DNA of 64,000 nucleotides from contig QVOM02000034.1 in assembly GCA_003586115.2 (NCBI GenBank), positions 138,715,339 to 138,779,338 of the forward strand. Direction: 5' to 3'. The notes beneath the pieces were generated by a model. The model was not told the DNA's origin and ran no database searches. It worked only from the letters and a program-made list of their open reading frames with translations. How positions within the stretch are numbered: position 1 is the stretch's first letter; each line of letters begins with the position of its first letter. Of the stretch, positions 10,856 to 20,425 are shown in pieces. The stretch comes from Salvator merianae. Taxonomy: Eukaryota > Chordata > Lepidosauria > Squamata > Teiidae. The position numbers and the translations under genes were made by a program.

Positions 10856-12930
10856 GCAGGGAGAGAAGGATTTTCCACTGGTTTGCATCAAGTGTCACAT
10901 GTATAACTATCTGCCTGCTGGGCAAAAAGTCATGGGCATGTGCTTGGTGTAATGAGCTCCTGATTCTCAAAGAATAAGTTTCTTCCCTTGAAGCGAGGTA
11001 GCAGACCTGGAGAATCAGGGAGAGAGAGAGAGGGAGAGAGAGAGAGNNNNNNNNNNNNNNNNNNNNNNNNNNNNNNNNNNNNNNNNNNNNNNNNNNNNNN
11101 NNNNNNNNNNNNNNNNNNNNNNNNNNNNNNNNNNNNNNNNNNNNNNNNNNNNNNNNNNNNNNNNNNNNNNNNNNNNNNNNNNNNNNNNNNNNNNNNNNNN
11201 NNNNNNNNNNNNNNNNNNNNNNNNNNNNNNNNNNNNNNNNNNNNNNNNNNNNNNNNNNNNNNNNNNNNNNNNNNNNNNNNNNNNNNNNNNNNNNNNNNNN
11301 NNNNNNNNNNNNNNNNNNNNNNNNNNNNNNNNNNNNNNNNNNNNNNNNNNNNNNNNNNNNNNNNNNNNNNNNNNNNNNNNNNNNNNNNNNNNNNNNNNNN
11401 NNNNNNNNNNNNNNNNNNNNNNNNNNNNNNNNNNNNNNNNNNNNNNNNNNNNNNNNNNNNNNNNNNNNNNNNNNNNNNNNNNNNNNNNNNNNNNNNNNNN
11501 NNNNNNNNNNNNNNNNNNNNNNNNNNNNNNNNNNNNNNNNNNNNNNNNNNNNNNNNNNNNNNNNNNNNNNNNNNNNNNNNNNNNNNNNNNNNNNNNNNNN
11601 NNNNNNNNNNNNNNNNNNNNNNNNNNNNNNNNNNNNNNNNNNNNNNNNNNNNNNNNNNNNNNNNNNNNNNNNNNNGGGGGAGAGGGGGAGAGAGGGAAAG
11701 AGCGAGAGGGAGAGAGAGATGATTATGAGCCCCTCGAGGATGCAGCAGGAGCATCCCACTCAAGTGGAGGTCTCAAGTAGGGAAGACAACAGGCTGAGGA
11801 AGAAGGACATACTCAAGTAGTTGGGTCCCCTTCCTTAGATGATGTGCTTATATCCTTTTGCACCAAACATACTCCTCCACAGGACAGAGACTCCTTTTAG
11901 TGGATGATTCAGTTATTAGAAATAATTGAATTTATGACGCGGATGATGACTGCATGGTGACTTGCCTGCTGGGTGCAAAGTCTGTGAACTTCATGCAGCA
12001 TCTAGATAGGCTAGTAGACAGTTGCTGGGGAGGAGCCAGTGGTCTTAGTATGTCTCTCCCAGTGACACTGGGAAGGCTACATGGAGAGTCCTGGAAGTCA
12101 AATTTAGGATGTTAGGTAGGAGATTGAAGTCCAGGGCCTCCAAGGTTACATTCTCAGAAATGCTGTCTGGTCCACCTGTACAGCCAGCTAGATAGATGGA
12201 GCTCAAGAGCCTCAATGTGTGGATGAGGAAGCAGTGTTGAGTGGAAGTGTTTAGATTTGTTAGGAATTGGGGAAAAATTTGTGACAAGCCAAACCTGTAC
12301 AAAAGGGACGGGTTGCACTTGAACCAAGATGGAATCAGACTGCTGGCACTTAATATTAAAAAGGTTACAAAGCACCTTTTAAGCTGATTCCTGGGGAAAA
12401 GCTGACAGCAGTTGGGCAGTAGCTGGTTTGGGAAAGTGCACATTTGAGGGAAGAGGACTGAAATTATTCTCACAGTACTGAGCTGAGTGGGGAACTAGTC
12501 AATAATACTCAAGCAGAAAGATGTAAGAGGCAGGACTGGTCTTACAGGACTGACCTTGCACCTAAGAAGTGCATGCAAATGACTATATGCAAATGTCAGA
12601 AGTCTCCAAGCCAAAACAGGGGAGCCAGAATGCTTAATAATAGGTTAAAAAAATGATATTATTGGCATAACTGAAAACCAGATAGATCAATGAAAATCAG
12701 TGGAACAGTATCCCAGATTACAAACTGCACAGGAAAAACTGAAAAGGGTGAATTGGAGGTGGGGTAGCCTTGGACATTAAAGAAGTGATAAGAACTGGAA
12801 TGTCTAGGTGATACAGAGACTTCCACAAAAGCATTGTGGGTAAGAAGACCAGGGCAGAAAGCACGTCTAGTACAAGGGACAGGTGGTTATGGAACCAAAC
12901 AGGGGAAAGGGGATGTTGGATTTGATCTTA
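10856..12930 (+). mobile_element. Older CR1 LINE, segment 1 (ORF1 and start of ORF2)
   Basis: This is a diverged plus-strand CR1, broken by stops and frameshifts. Around 10870-10980 the translation recalls the Cys-rich N-terminus of CR1 ORF1. After the gap, 11880-12385 reads as a damaged ORF1 esterase domain: a VV.DSVIR block near the GDS motif, and YKRDGLHLNQDG at 12298-12335 for the DxxH block. The start of the endonuclease follows (12570-12930). The copy continues at 17326 beyond the younger CR1. Element size and order fit CR1; the decay shows it is much older than its passenger. Confidence 0.75.
11030..11720. other. Assembly gap flanked by (GA)n
   Basis: Positions 11047-11675 are N. Both flanks are (GA)n microsatellite, so the gap most likely represents an unresolved purine repeat of uncertain true length inside the older CR1. 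Open frames drawn across it are artefacts. Confidence 0.95.
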
Positions 12931-12957
12931 GAATCATAGAATCATAGAATCATAGAG
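12931..12957 (-). repeat. CR1 3'-terminal octamer repeat
   Basis: Three ATTCTATG-type units (minus strand) form the 3' end. In CR1 elements, unlike L1, the 3' terminus is a short tandem repeat instead of poly-A and is thought to be used in template recognition by the reverse transcriptase. Confidence 0.9.
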
Positions 12958-13012
12958 TTGGAAGGGACCTCTAGGGTCATCGAGTCCAACCCCCTGCTCA
13001 ATGCAGGATTCA
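12958..13012 (-). other. CR1 3' UTR
   Basis: A very short 3' UTR with the conserved GGGTTGGACTCGATGACC-type sequence follows the ORF2 stop. This block is the part of CR1 most widely conserved among bird, turtle and squamate copies. Confidence 0.85.
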
Positions 13013-15748
13013 CTAAAGCATCCCAGACAGATAACTGTCCAGCCTCTCCTTGAAGACCTCCAGCGAAGGAGAGCCCACCACCTCCTGGGGCAACCTGTTC
13101 CAATGACTGATTGCCCTTACGGTCAGGAAGTTTTTCCTAATATCTAGCCTGTATCTACTCCCTTGAAGTTTCATCCCATTGTTTCTAGTCCTTCCTTCTT
13201 GCGCAACTGAGAATAGGGCCAATCCTTCTGCACTGTGACAGCCCTTCAGATACTTGAAAACAGCTATCATGTCTCCTCTCAGTCTTCTCTTCTGCAGGCT
13301 AAACATTCCTAGGTCCTTTAACCGTTCCTCGTAGGACATGGTTTGCAGACCACTCACCATTTTGGTCGCCCTTCTCTGAACTTGTTCCAGTTTGTCAATG
13401 TCTTTTTTAAACTGGGGTGCCCAGAACTGGACACAATACTCCAGATGAGGTCTGACCAAGGAAGAGTAAAGTGGGACAATTACTTCTCGTGATCTAGACT
13501 CTATACTCTTCTTGATACAGCCCAGGATGGTATTTGCCTTTTTTGCAGCTGCATCACACTGTTGACTCATGTTTAATCTGTGATCTACTAGTACACCCAG
13601 ATCCTTTTCACATGTGCTGCTGCTCAGCGAGATTCCCCCCATTCTGTATTGGATATTGTCATTTTTCTTACCCAGATGTAAAACTTTGCATTTCTCCCTG
13701 TTAAATGTCATTCTGCTAGTTTCAGCCCACTGTTCAAGCTTGTCCAAATCCTTTTGAATCCTCTCCTTCTCCTCCCTAGTGTTAGCAAGCCCTCCTAGCT
13801 TTGTGTCATCTGCAAATTTGATCAGCGTCCCCTCGACACCTTCATCCAGATCGTTTATAAAAATGTTGAACAGCAATGGGCCCAAGACAGAGCCTTGCGG
13901 TACCCCACTCGAGACAGTCTTCCAATCGGATGTGAAGCCATTTAAGACCACTCTTTGAGTACGATCACTAAGCCAGTTATGAATCCACCTAACAGTTGTC
14001 CTGTCAATCCCATATTTGATCATTTTTTCAATAAGTATAGTATGAGACACCTTGTCAAATGCTTTGCTAAAGTCAAGATATACTATGTCCACAGCCTTTC
14101 CTTGATCGATCCATCCAGTAATTTTGTCATAAAAGGAAATAAGATTAGTCTGGCATGACTTGTTTGTTACAAATCCATGTTGGCTTTGGTTAATTACTGC
14201 ATTTCCATCCAAGTGCTCCCATATGTGCTGTTTAATGATTTGTTCAAATATCTTGCCTGGTATTGAAGTCAGGCTCACAGGCCTGTAGTTGCCTGGGTCA
14301 GCCTTCTTTCCTTTTTTAAAGATAGGTACAACATTTGCCCTTCTCCAATCTTCTGGGACTTCTCCTGTTATCCATGAGTTCTCAAATATCACGGAGAGTG
14401 GTTCAGCAATTATATCAGCTAATTCCTTCAGCACCCTAGGATGTAATTCATCTGGGCCTGGAGACTTGAATACATTTAAGTTTGCTAAGTGTTCCCTCAC
14501 CTTCTCCTTGTCCATACAGAGCCTTGATTCTCTTATTCCCTCAACAGCACAGTGAAGGCCAACTGATGTTTCCTTTCCTTTCTGAGAGAAAACAGATGCA
14601 AAATAGGAGTTCAGAAGTTCTGCCTTCTGAATATCGTTTTTGACCAAATCGCCCTTCTCATTTTGTAAAGGTCCTATAGCTTCTTTGACTTTTCTTTTGC
14701 TTCTGACATACCCCCAAAAGCCTTTTTTATTGTTTTTGGCCTCTCTTGCAATCCTCAATTCATTTTTAGCTTTAGCCTGTCTGACACTTATCCTGCAGTT
14801 CCTGCAGATTGCATTATATTCTTCTTTTGATATGTCCCCCTCTTTCCATTTTTTAAACATTTCTTTTTTTCTTTTTAGCAAGTTATTAAGTTCAGGGTTC
14901 ATCCACCCTGGTCTCTTTAGATGCTTGCCATTCTTTTTTCTTTTAGGAATTGTTAAAGATTGTGCCTCTAGAATCTCCTTTCTCAAAATTTCCCATCCTT
15001 CCTGGACATTTCTGTCCTTTAAGACATCCAGCCAATGGATCCTTCCTACCCTCCTTCTGAGTCCATCAAAATCTGCTTCTCTGAAATCTAACCTTGAAGT
15101 CCGAGTCCTCTCAGATCTTCCTCCTTTTGTTATGCAAAACTCAATGATAGCATGGTCACTGCCACCCAGGGTCCCAGTCACCCTTACTTCCTCAACCATT
15201 TCCTCCCTGTTGGTAAGGATTAGGTCCAAGATAGCAGACCCCCTTGTTTTTTCCTCCATCCTTTGGAAAATGAAGTTATCTGCCAGAGAGGATAAGAATT
15301 TATTGGACCCATGACTTTTGCCAGAGAGAGATTCCCAACAAATGTCCGGATAGTTAAAATCTCCCATAATGACTAGGTCGTGTTTCCCCGAGAGCTTGGC
15401 CATCTGATATATAAATAGTTCATCCTTATATTCTGTTTGTCCAGGGGGTCTATAATAAACTCCTACAACAGTATCCTTTGTGTTGCTCTCTCCTTGTATT
15501 TTCACCCAAACGGTTTCTACAGGGCTTCCATTATCTGAAAGATTAATCTCTGTGGTGGTATATATTTTCCTTACATACAATGCAACACCTCCTCCCCTTT
15601 TATTAAGCCTGTTTTTTTTAAATAAGTTGTATCCTTCGAGCTCTGTGTTCCAATCATGCGTATTATCCCACCAAGTTTCAGTTATGCCTATGATATCATA
15701 TTTATTTTCCTGTGCTAGGATTTCCAGTTCTCCTTGTTTGTTTCCCAT
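13013..15748 (-). CDS. CR1 ORF2: endonuclease-reverse transcriptase
   Basis: This 911-aa frame is counted from the first Met. Residues 1-205 form an APE-type endonuclease: ITETWW (catalytic Glu24), MGDFNYPD (Asp130, Asn132) and GGSDHAI (Asp198, His199). A linker follows, then the reverse transcriptase at about 470-740. It shows YLDFSKAFD (Asp559), SGVPQGSVLGP (from 614) and the FADD box (Asp647, Asp648). All expected catalytic residues are present. The enzyme would nick target DNA and copy CR1 RNA at the nick. The first Met is unlikely to be the real start: the frame stays open upstream to the ORF1 end, and the endonuclease motif I sequence YTNAQS precedes this Met. See the frameshift site at 15934-15943. 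Confidence 0.95.
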   Translation of the reverse strand: MGNKQGELEILAQENKYDIIGITETWWDNTHDWNTELEGYNLFKKNRLNKRGGGVALYVRKIYTTTEINLSDNGSPVETVWVKIQGESNTKDTVVGVYYRPPGQTEYKDELFIYQMAKLSGKHDLVIMGDFNYPDICWESLSGKSHGSNKFLSSLADNFIFQRMEEKTRGSAILDLILTNREEMVEEVRVTGTLGGSDHAIIEFCITKGGRSERTRTSRLDFREADFDGLRRRVGRIHWLDVLKDRNVQEGWEILRKEILEAQSLTIPKRKKNGKHLKRPGWMNPELNNLLKRKKEMFKKWKEGDISKEEYNAICRNCRISVRQAKAKNELRIAREAKNNKKGFWGYVRSKRKVKEAIGPLQNEKGDLVKNDIQKAELLNSYFASVFSQKGKETSVGLHCAVEGIRESRLCMDKEKVREHLANLNVFKSPGPDELHPRVLKELADIIAEPLSVIFENSWITGEVPEDWRRANVVPIFKKGKKADPGNYRPVSLTSIPGKIFEQIIKQHIWEHLDGNAVINQSQHGFVTNKSCQTNLISFYDKITGWIDQGKAVDIVYLDFSKAFDKVSHTILIEKMIKYGIDRTTVRWIHNWLSDRTQRVVLNGFTSDWKTVSSGVPQGSVLGPLLFNIFINDLDEGVEGTLIKFADDTKLGGLANTREEKERIQKDLDKLEQWAETSRMTFNREKCKVLHLGKKNDNIQYRMGGISLSSSTCEKDLGVLVDHRLNMSQQCDAAAKKANTILGCIKKSIESRSREVIVPLYSSLVRPHLEYCVQFWAPQFKKDIDKLEQVQRRATKMVSGLQTMSYEERLKDLGMFSLQKRRLRGDMIAVFKYLKGCHSAEGLALFSVAQEGRTRNNGMKLQGSRYRLDIRKNFLTVRAISHWNRLPQEVVGSPSLEVFKERLDSYLSGML

Positions 15749-15937
15749 GCTTTGCGCATTGGTATAGAAACATTTTAGTTTGCGACAAATGTCTCTTTCA
15801 AGCTTGACTCCTTTAGTTTCCTTCCAAATTGTTGGACTTTGTTCTTTCCTTTCATTTCTGGTAGCAAGTTCCTTATCTGTATTTATTAGCTGCTTATCTT
15901 TCTCTGGACTTTTACTTCCCTTCCCCTTTCGCCCTAG
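15749..15937 (-). CDS. N-terminal extension of CR1 ORF2 lacking an ATG
   Basis: In the ORF2 frame, all codons between the ORF1 stop and the first ORF2 Met are sense codons (63 codons, no ATG). The last dozen encode KCFYTNAQS, which holds the conserved Asn of endonuclease motif I (codon 15758-15760). The earlier part is Lys/Glu-rich and looks like a linker. A protein begun at the first Met would lack motif I, so this stretch is probably translated. The frame is -1 relative to ORF1. Confidence 0.75.
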
Positions 15938-15943
15938 TTTAAA
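15934..15943 (-). promoter_or_regulatory. Candidate -1 ribosomal frameshift site UUUAAAC-UAG
   Basis: On the minus strand the last ORF1 codons read (GC)T TTA AAC TAG. This is an exact X_XXY_YYZ heptamer in the zero frame (U_UUA_AAC), the same sequence used by well-studied -1 frameshift signals. A -1 slip moves the ribosome into the open ORF2 frame (CTA GGG CGA...). The stop codon abuts the heptamer. The sequence just downstream is purine-rich and I see no obvious stem or pseudoknot, which weakens the case. Terminal reinitiation is the alternative. Confidence 0.55.
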
Positions 15944-16875
15944 GCTCTCCTGATGAGCGCAGCCAGTCTCCTGCCAAATATGTTCTTTCCTGTCTTTGTA
16001 AGATGGAGCCCATCTCTTGCAAGGAGTCCATCATATAAGTAGTTTAGTCCATGGTCTAGAAATCCAAATCCTTGCTGGTAGCACCATCGACGTAGCCAGT
16101 TGTTTACCTGTAGAATCCTTCTCCATCTTCCTGTTCCACGGCCATTCACTGGTAGGATAGAAGAGAAGACAACTTGCGCTCCCAGTTCCTTCACTTTCCT
16201 GCCCAGGTCTTCAAAGTCTCTGCAGATAGCTTCAAAGTTCCTTCCTGCAGTGTCATTTGTTCCTACATGTATTAGTAGGAACGGGTAATACTCTGTAGGA
16301 CTGAAGAGTCTTGGCAGTCTCTCGGTTACATCTTTGATTCGTGCACCGGGAAGGCAGCACACTTCTCGCGAGGTCATGTCAGGTCTGCACACAGCTGACT
16401 CTGTTCCCCTCAATAAGGAATCCCCCACAACCACCACTCTCCTATTCTTCTTCACAGCTGCTCTTCTTTTTTTCGGTTCAAGAGGTTTCATATGGCACAC
16501 CAAAACTTCCCGAACTTCCTGATTATTCTTCTCCGTGAGAGCCTGGTACCGGTTTTCAAGCTGTATAGTTGCTGACTCTCTCGTTATCCTCCTGCTTCTT
16601 TTGGTCACATGCTTCCAATCCTCAGCTTCCACAGGTTCTCTGATGTTGTCCTCTCCGTGATCAGTTTGAAGTGCCTCTTCCGTTGTATCCAGGAAGCTCT
16701 CCTTCTCCCTAATGAGCTTCAAAGTAGCCACTCTCTCCTCAAGTTCTTGCACTTTCTCTTCCAGCAAAGACACGCGCTTGCATTTGTGGCAGGTGTAATC
16801 AGGATCCCCCTCTGGTAGAAGTATCATCATATTACACTCCTTGCAGCTAACTACAAAGCTTCGCTCTTTCTCCAT
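15934..16875 (-). CDS. CR1 ORF1: zinc finger, coiled coil and SGNH esterase
   Basis: This is a 313-aa intact frame. The N-terminus has a CxxC...CxxC zinc-binding pair (Cys11, Cys14, Cys29, Cys32). A short coiled coil follows at 35-60 (LLEEKVQELEERVATLK), then a basic, charged linker to about 145. Residues 146-310 are an SGNH-hydrolase fold: VVVVGDSLLRG (Ser153 nucleophile), LPGARIKDV (block II Gly), HVGTNDTAG (Asn207) and DGLHLTKTG (Asp288, His291). ORF1 proteins of CR1-group LINEs of this type are known to carry an esterase and to bind nucleic acid. The hydrolase substrate is not settled. All four blocks are intact, in contrast to the degraded esterase of the older copy at 11880-12385. Confidence 0.93.
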   Translation of the reverse strand: MEKERSFVVSCKECNMMILLPEGDPDYTCHKCKRVSLLEEKVQELEERVATLKLIREKESFLDTTEEALQTDHGEDNIREPVEAEDWKHVTKRSRRITRESATIQLENRYQALTEKNNQEVREVLVCHMKPLEPKKRRAAVKKNRRVVVVGDSLLRGTESAVCRPDMTSREVCCLPGARIKDVTERLPRLFSPTEYYPFLLIHVGTNDTAGRNFEAICRDFEDLGRKVKELGAQVVFSSILPVNGRGTGRWRRILQVNNWLRRWCYQQGFGFLDHGLNYLYDGLLARDGLHLTKTGKNIFGRRLAALIRRALN

Positions 16876-17318
16876 GTTATCTACAGATGTTTGGAGTCCT
16901 CTTGTAAGATATTAAACAGTGCGGAGAACTTTCAATGTTCTTGAACTAAAATTTAATCTTCCTTTTTTCGTTGAATTACTTAAATTGTCACTTTAGGATA
17001 CTTATTTTACTCTACTAAATTAAACAAAAGGTGGCTACTTATTAAATTATTCAGTTGTTTTAGCTTATTTTTACTTTTCCTTACAATTTAAGTTCTCTTA
17101 CTTGATACGTTTGGACAAAAAAAGAAAAAAGATCTAAAATAGTATTTTATGATAGGATTATGATAGGATATGTTTTCCTGGCCTTGTTTTCCTGGCCTTG
17201 TTTTTCTCACCTAGTTTTTCTCACCTAGTTTTTCAGACCTAGTTTTTCCTCCTCTAGGTCACCGCTATATGCTCAGGCAGAGCCAAGTATTCTTCTTCCA
17301 AATTCTTTTCCAATTCCT
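16876..17318 (-). promoter_or_regulatory. CR1 5' UTR / internal promoter region
   Basis: About 440 bp lie upstream of ORF1. The outer part (about 17170-17260) consists of short direct repeats (plus-strand tttttctcacctag and ttttcctggccttg, two or more copies each). Autonomous LINEs carry their promoter in this region, so repeat number here could affect transcription. No TATA box is evident. The 5' boundary rests on the weak target duplication at 17319. Confidence 0.55.
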
Positions 17319-17325
17319 GGTCTTA

Positions 17326-18514
17326 AGTAATGCTCAGGATCTGATACAAGATGTCACTGTGCCTGATCTAATAGAGAACAGTGACCACAATGCAATAACC
17401 TTCAACTTAAATACAGGGTGTAAGTCACTGATAAAATCTAACACAGAGACTTCAAATGTCCATAAAGAAAACTTCCCCAAAATGTAGAAACTAGTAAAAA
17501 GGAAACTGAAAGGGAAAATTAAGAATCCAGTCACTGCAAAATGCATGAAAATTATTTAAAAATACAATAAAGCCAGCTCAATTACAATGTATACCTAATA
17601 CAATAAAGCTCACTATCAAGTCCAAGGTAGCTTACAAGTGCTGCACAAAAATCATTCAAAGCAAGAATAGCTCATTTGGGCCCTGGTCACATCTTATATT
17701 AAAGAAGAATGGAGGCTATCTTCAGTACTCAGAGACTAGATGCCAAAGTGCATTTCCAGTTTTTCAAAGGACTTTCCTGCCTCAAATGGGACTATCCTGC
17801 AACTGGATAATCCCAACACTATACTCATTTCAGAAACAAACCCAACAAAGGGCTGCGGTCCAGCTGAATAGTGGTGTGGAACAACCAGCATCGAAGGGCC
17901 CAACCCCACCCCATCTATCTTTTCAGGGAGACAGTCAGAAGGATTAAACTAGATACAGATTTAATAGGGAGGAGACCATCACATCTCTTCATAAACCAAA
18001 TGCTAACAGAACACCAGAACCAGGTGGCATTCAGCCAAGAGTTTTTAAAAACTCAAATCTGAAATTGTTGATCTTCTAGTCAAAAGATCAGGCTCTGTAC
18101 CTGAAGAATGGAGGATAGATAATGTAATAACAATCTTCAAAAAGCATTCAGTGTTGATCCAGGAAATTACAGATCAGTCAAATTAACATCTGTTCCAAAT
18201 AAACCATCATTAAGGATAAAATTAGTATACAGAGAAGCAAGCATTGCTGAAAGAAAATCAACATGGCTTCTGCAAAGGTAAATCATTCCTTACTAATCTG
18301 TTAGAATTATTTGAGAATGCTAATTAGCATATGGATAAAGGCAATCCAGTTGACATTGTCTATCTGGGCTTTCAGAAGGCTTTTGACAAAGTCCCTCATC
18401 AAAGACTTTTGAACAAACTTATCAATCATGGAATAAGGGGACAGGTCCTGTCCTGGATTGATAACTGTCTAAAGGACAGGAAACAGAGAGAAATAATAAA
18501 TTAACAATTATCAG
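17326..18514 (+). mobile_element. Older CR1 LINE, segment 2 (endonuclease end and RT start)
   Basis: The diverged CR1 resumes here. 17340-17400 encodes DLIENSDHNAITFNL, matching the endonuclease SDH motif. 18080-18480 encodes a damaged RT with EEWRIDNV, NQHGFCKG-like and VYLGFQKAFDKVPH blocks; the catalytic Asp of YLDF is replaced by Gly. Several stops interrupt it. The segment ends at the target duplication of an L1 (18500-18514). Confidence 0.75.
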
Positions 18515-18910
18515 GACTTTTGGTGAAGATGGCCAAGCGCTGATGCTGAGAGTTTTTTCTCTAAGCAAACCACAACATGGAGAGACAGAGGGGGAGATTT
18601 CAACCTCATCTGTCAGAAGATTTTACCTCCCTGAGTGACAGGGAGATGGTGGGATTACTCATTAGGGCTCCAATCAAATCTCTCCCCCGCCAGAAGGGGC
18701 AGTGGAAATTTCATAGCCATCATTTACGGAAGGAGCAACAGCAGAGCTGGAGGAATATCAACTGCCCGACTACATCGTGAGTAGCCTTCAAAGGCATTAA
18801 ACTTGGCTGATCCACTTTTAATTTATGAAGAAAGTAAACTTAAGAGTAACAATTCAGACAAAAGTTTCTATAATCATAGACTGAGAGTATTTGTAGAAAA
18901 TCTAAGTGAC

Positions 18911-19361
18911 TAGATTTAATGTTAATGTGTTATTGCAAAATATGGTAACTGCTGCCAGAATTGTATATGCTCAGAAGTGGAAAGGAGAGTTATTACCAAC
19001 AGTGGACGATTGGTTTGTGAAAATGATGGAGTTGGCCGAGATGGACAAACTGACAAATCTTTTGAGAATTAAGACAGTTGATAGGTTTTACAGGAACTGG
19101 AGGCCCTTTATTGACTTTCTGCAAGAGATGGATAATGGACTTGCGATGGCTGGATTTGAAGAATAAAAAAAATAAAAAAAAGAAGAGTTTCAGTGGAAAA
19201 AGAAGGAAGGAAAACAGGAAGAACAGGAAGTTTAGAAGAAACTGTTAATGAAGGGGGAATTTGATAATAATAGTGATATAAGAATGTAATGTAAACTGTA
19301 ATTTTATATATTTGAAATACAAGAATAATAAAATATGTTAAAATTAAAAAAAAAAAAAAAA
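18911..19361 (+). mobile_element. 5'-truncated L1, 3' end with poly-A and 15-bp TSD
   Basis: The insert encodes the C-terminus of L1 ORF2: a frame with TAARIVYAQKWKGE and WFVKMMELAEMDKLT typical of squamate L1, ending in a stop near 19164. A 3' UTR and a poly-A tract (19345-19361) follow. It is flanked by gaaaatctaagtgac (18896-18910) and gaaattctaagtgac (19362-19376), 14 of 15 identical. This is a textbook L1 insertion nested inside the older L1's 5' UTR. Confidence 0.88.
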
Positions 19362-20068
19362 GAAATTCTAAGTGACATAAATCCAGCACAATTTTAAAGT
19401 ACTTGTAGAGGCTTCAGCTTTTAAAGACATCATTCAAAGTTTTTAATGAGCGTGGGAGTCCAGTAACTCATTAAAAATAAATTGAAACTAACTGCTTACT
19501 GTCTAAGAGAAGCGGTTGATGGTTTGGAAAAGATGTCAGCAAGATCAATGACTGAAGACTGAAGTTTTGTTTAGTTAAATACCAGAAAATTCGATGAATG
19601 GATGTAACAGCAAACTGCCACTAGATTGCAGCAAAGGATAAGAATTCTTCTGCAATACTGAAAGGCTGGTCTTTTTGGATTCTTTTTCTTCTGCAGAATA
19701 TAGAAATATACTAGCCTTCTTAAAGCTCAATTAGTGATTAATTCTTTAATTTTAAAATCTGGAAATTTTGAGACTAGATATGTTTGAATTAGAAAAAGAC
19801 AAATAATCAAAGGAACAGTGGTGGACCTCGGAAACAGATCTAATGACTACCTTGATTGAAAAGATGGACAGTTTAGACTGAAGAATTCAGGTATCGTTTT
19901 CTAGGCAGGAACAGAATTTTGAAAGATTAAGACAGGACATTAAAAGAAAAATTGGTGTGTTGTGTACAAAAGTTCAAGAAATAAAAGATAAGGTCTTGAA
20001 AGTAGAAGATGAATCTAACAAATTAGATTCTAGAGTGGAAGCTTTGCAGAAACAACTTTGCAGACAAA

Positions 20069-20425
20069 GGGCCTCTTCGCACTTCACAAGAGGAACGTTT
20101 TTGTCCGCTCACTAGAACAGAGGATTCGCACTTGTGCGTGCATGCAACGCTCCCGATTCGCACCGAGGCTCACCTGATACATACCTGAAGCTGGGGAAAG
20201 CTAGACAGGTAATTTGCTGTCTTTATTTCGACCTGCAAGATCAAGCGCAGGTCGGGGAAGTTGCTTTTGCACTACTTCCTGGCTCAAAATGGCGGCGGGA
20301 AGGGGCTGGCATGGCCATGCAGGCGCGGTCTGCTGCTTCGCAACCCGGTTTGCCCTTTGGGCTTCGCACCCTGGCTGCCATTTCAAAGACAGCTCCGAAG
20401 GGAGCTGCTCTAACTTTGATTACTT
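20069..20425. mobile_element. MITE of the GGGCCTGTTCGCACTT family, 3'-truncated
   Basis: The left terminus is GGGCCTCTTCGCACTT after AAA. It is collinear with the copy at 47265-47845 (shared CACCTGATACATACCTGAAG and CTCCGAA.GGAGCT.CTCTAACTT). The homology stops near 20420. An AT-rich bridge and the L1 poly-A follow, so the right terminus is missing. Confidence 0.75.

Larger units (their letters stand above)
12931..17318 (-). mobile_element. Full-length, apparently intact CR1 retrotransposon
   Basis: Read on the minus strand, the element has a 5' UTR (about 17318-16876), ORF1 (16875-15934), ORF2 (to 13013) and an 82-bp 3' UTR. It ends in the CR1-diagnostic ATTCTATG-type octamer repeat (12931-12957). 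Neither ORF has an internal stop or frameshift. The flanks gatctta (12924-12930) and ggtctta (17319-17325) form a possible 7-bp target duplication with one mismatch. CR1 duplications are usually short or absent, so this is modest evidence. Insertion into an older CR1 and intact coding suggest a recent, possibly still competent element. The exact 5' end is uncertain by tens of bases. Confidence 0.9.

Noticed and set aside
10818..11763. Long open frames (up to 313 aa) across 11047-11675
   Set aside because: They run through N bases and a (GA)n repeat; nothing is encoded by known sequence.
13955..15767. Plus-strand frames up to 224 aa opposite CR1 ORF2
   Set aside because: They are antisense shadows of the intact ORF2.
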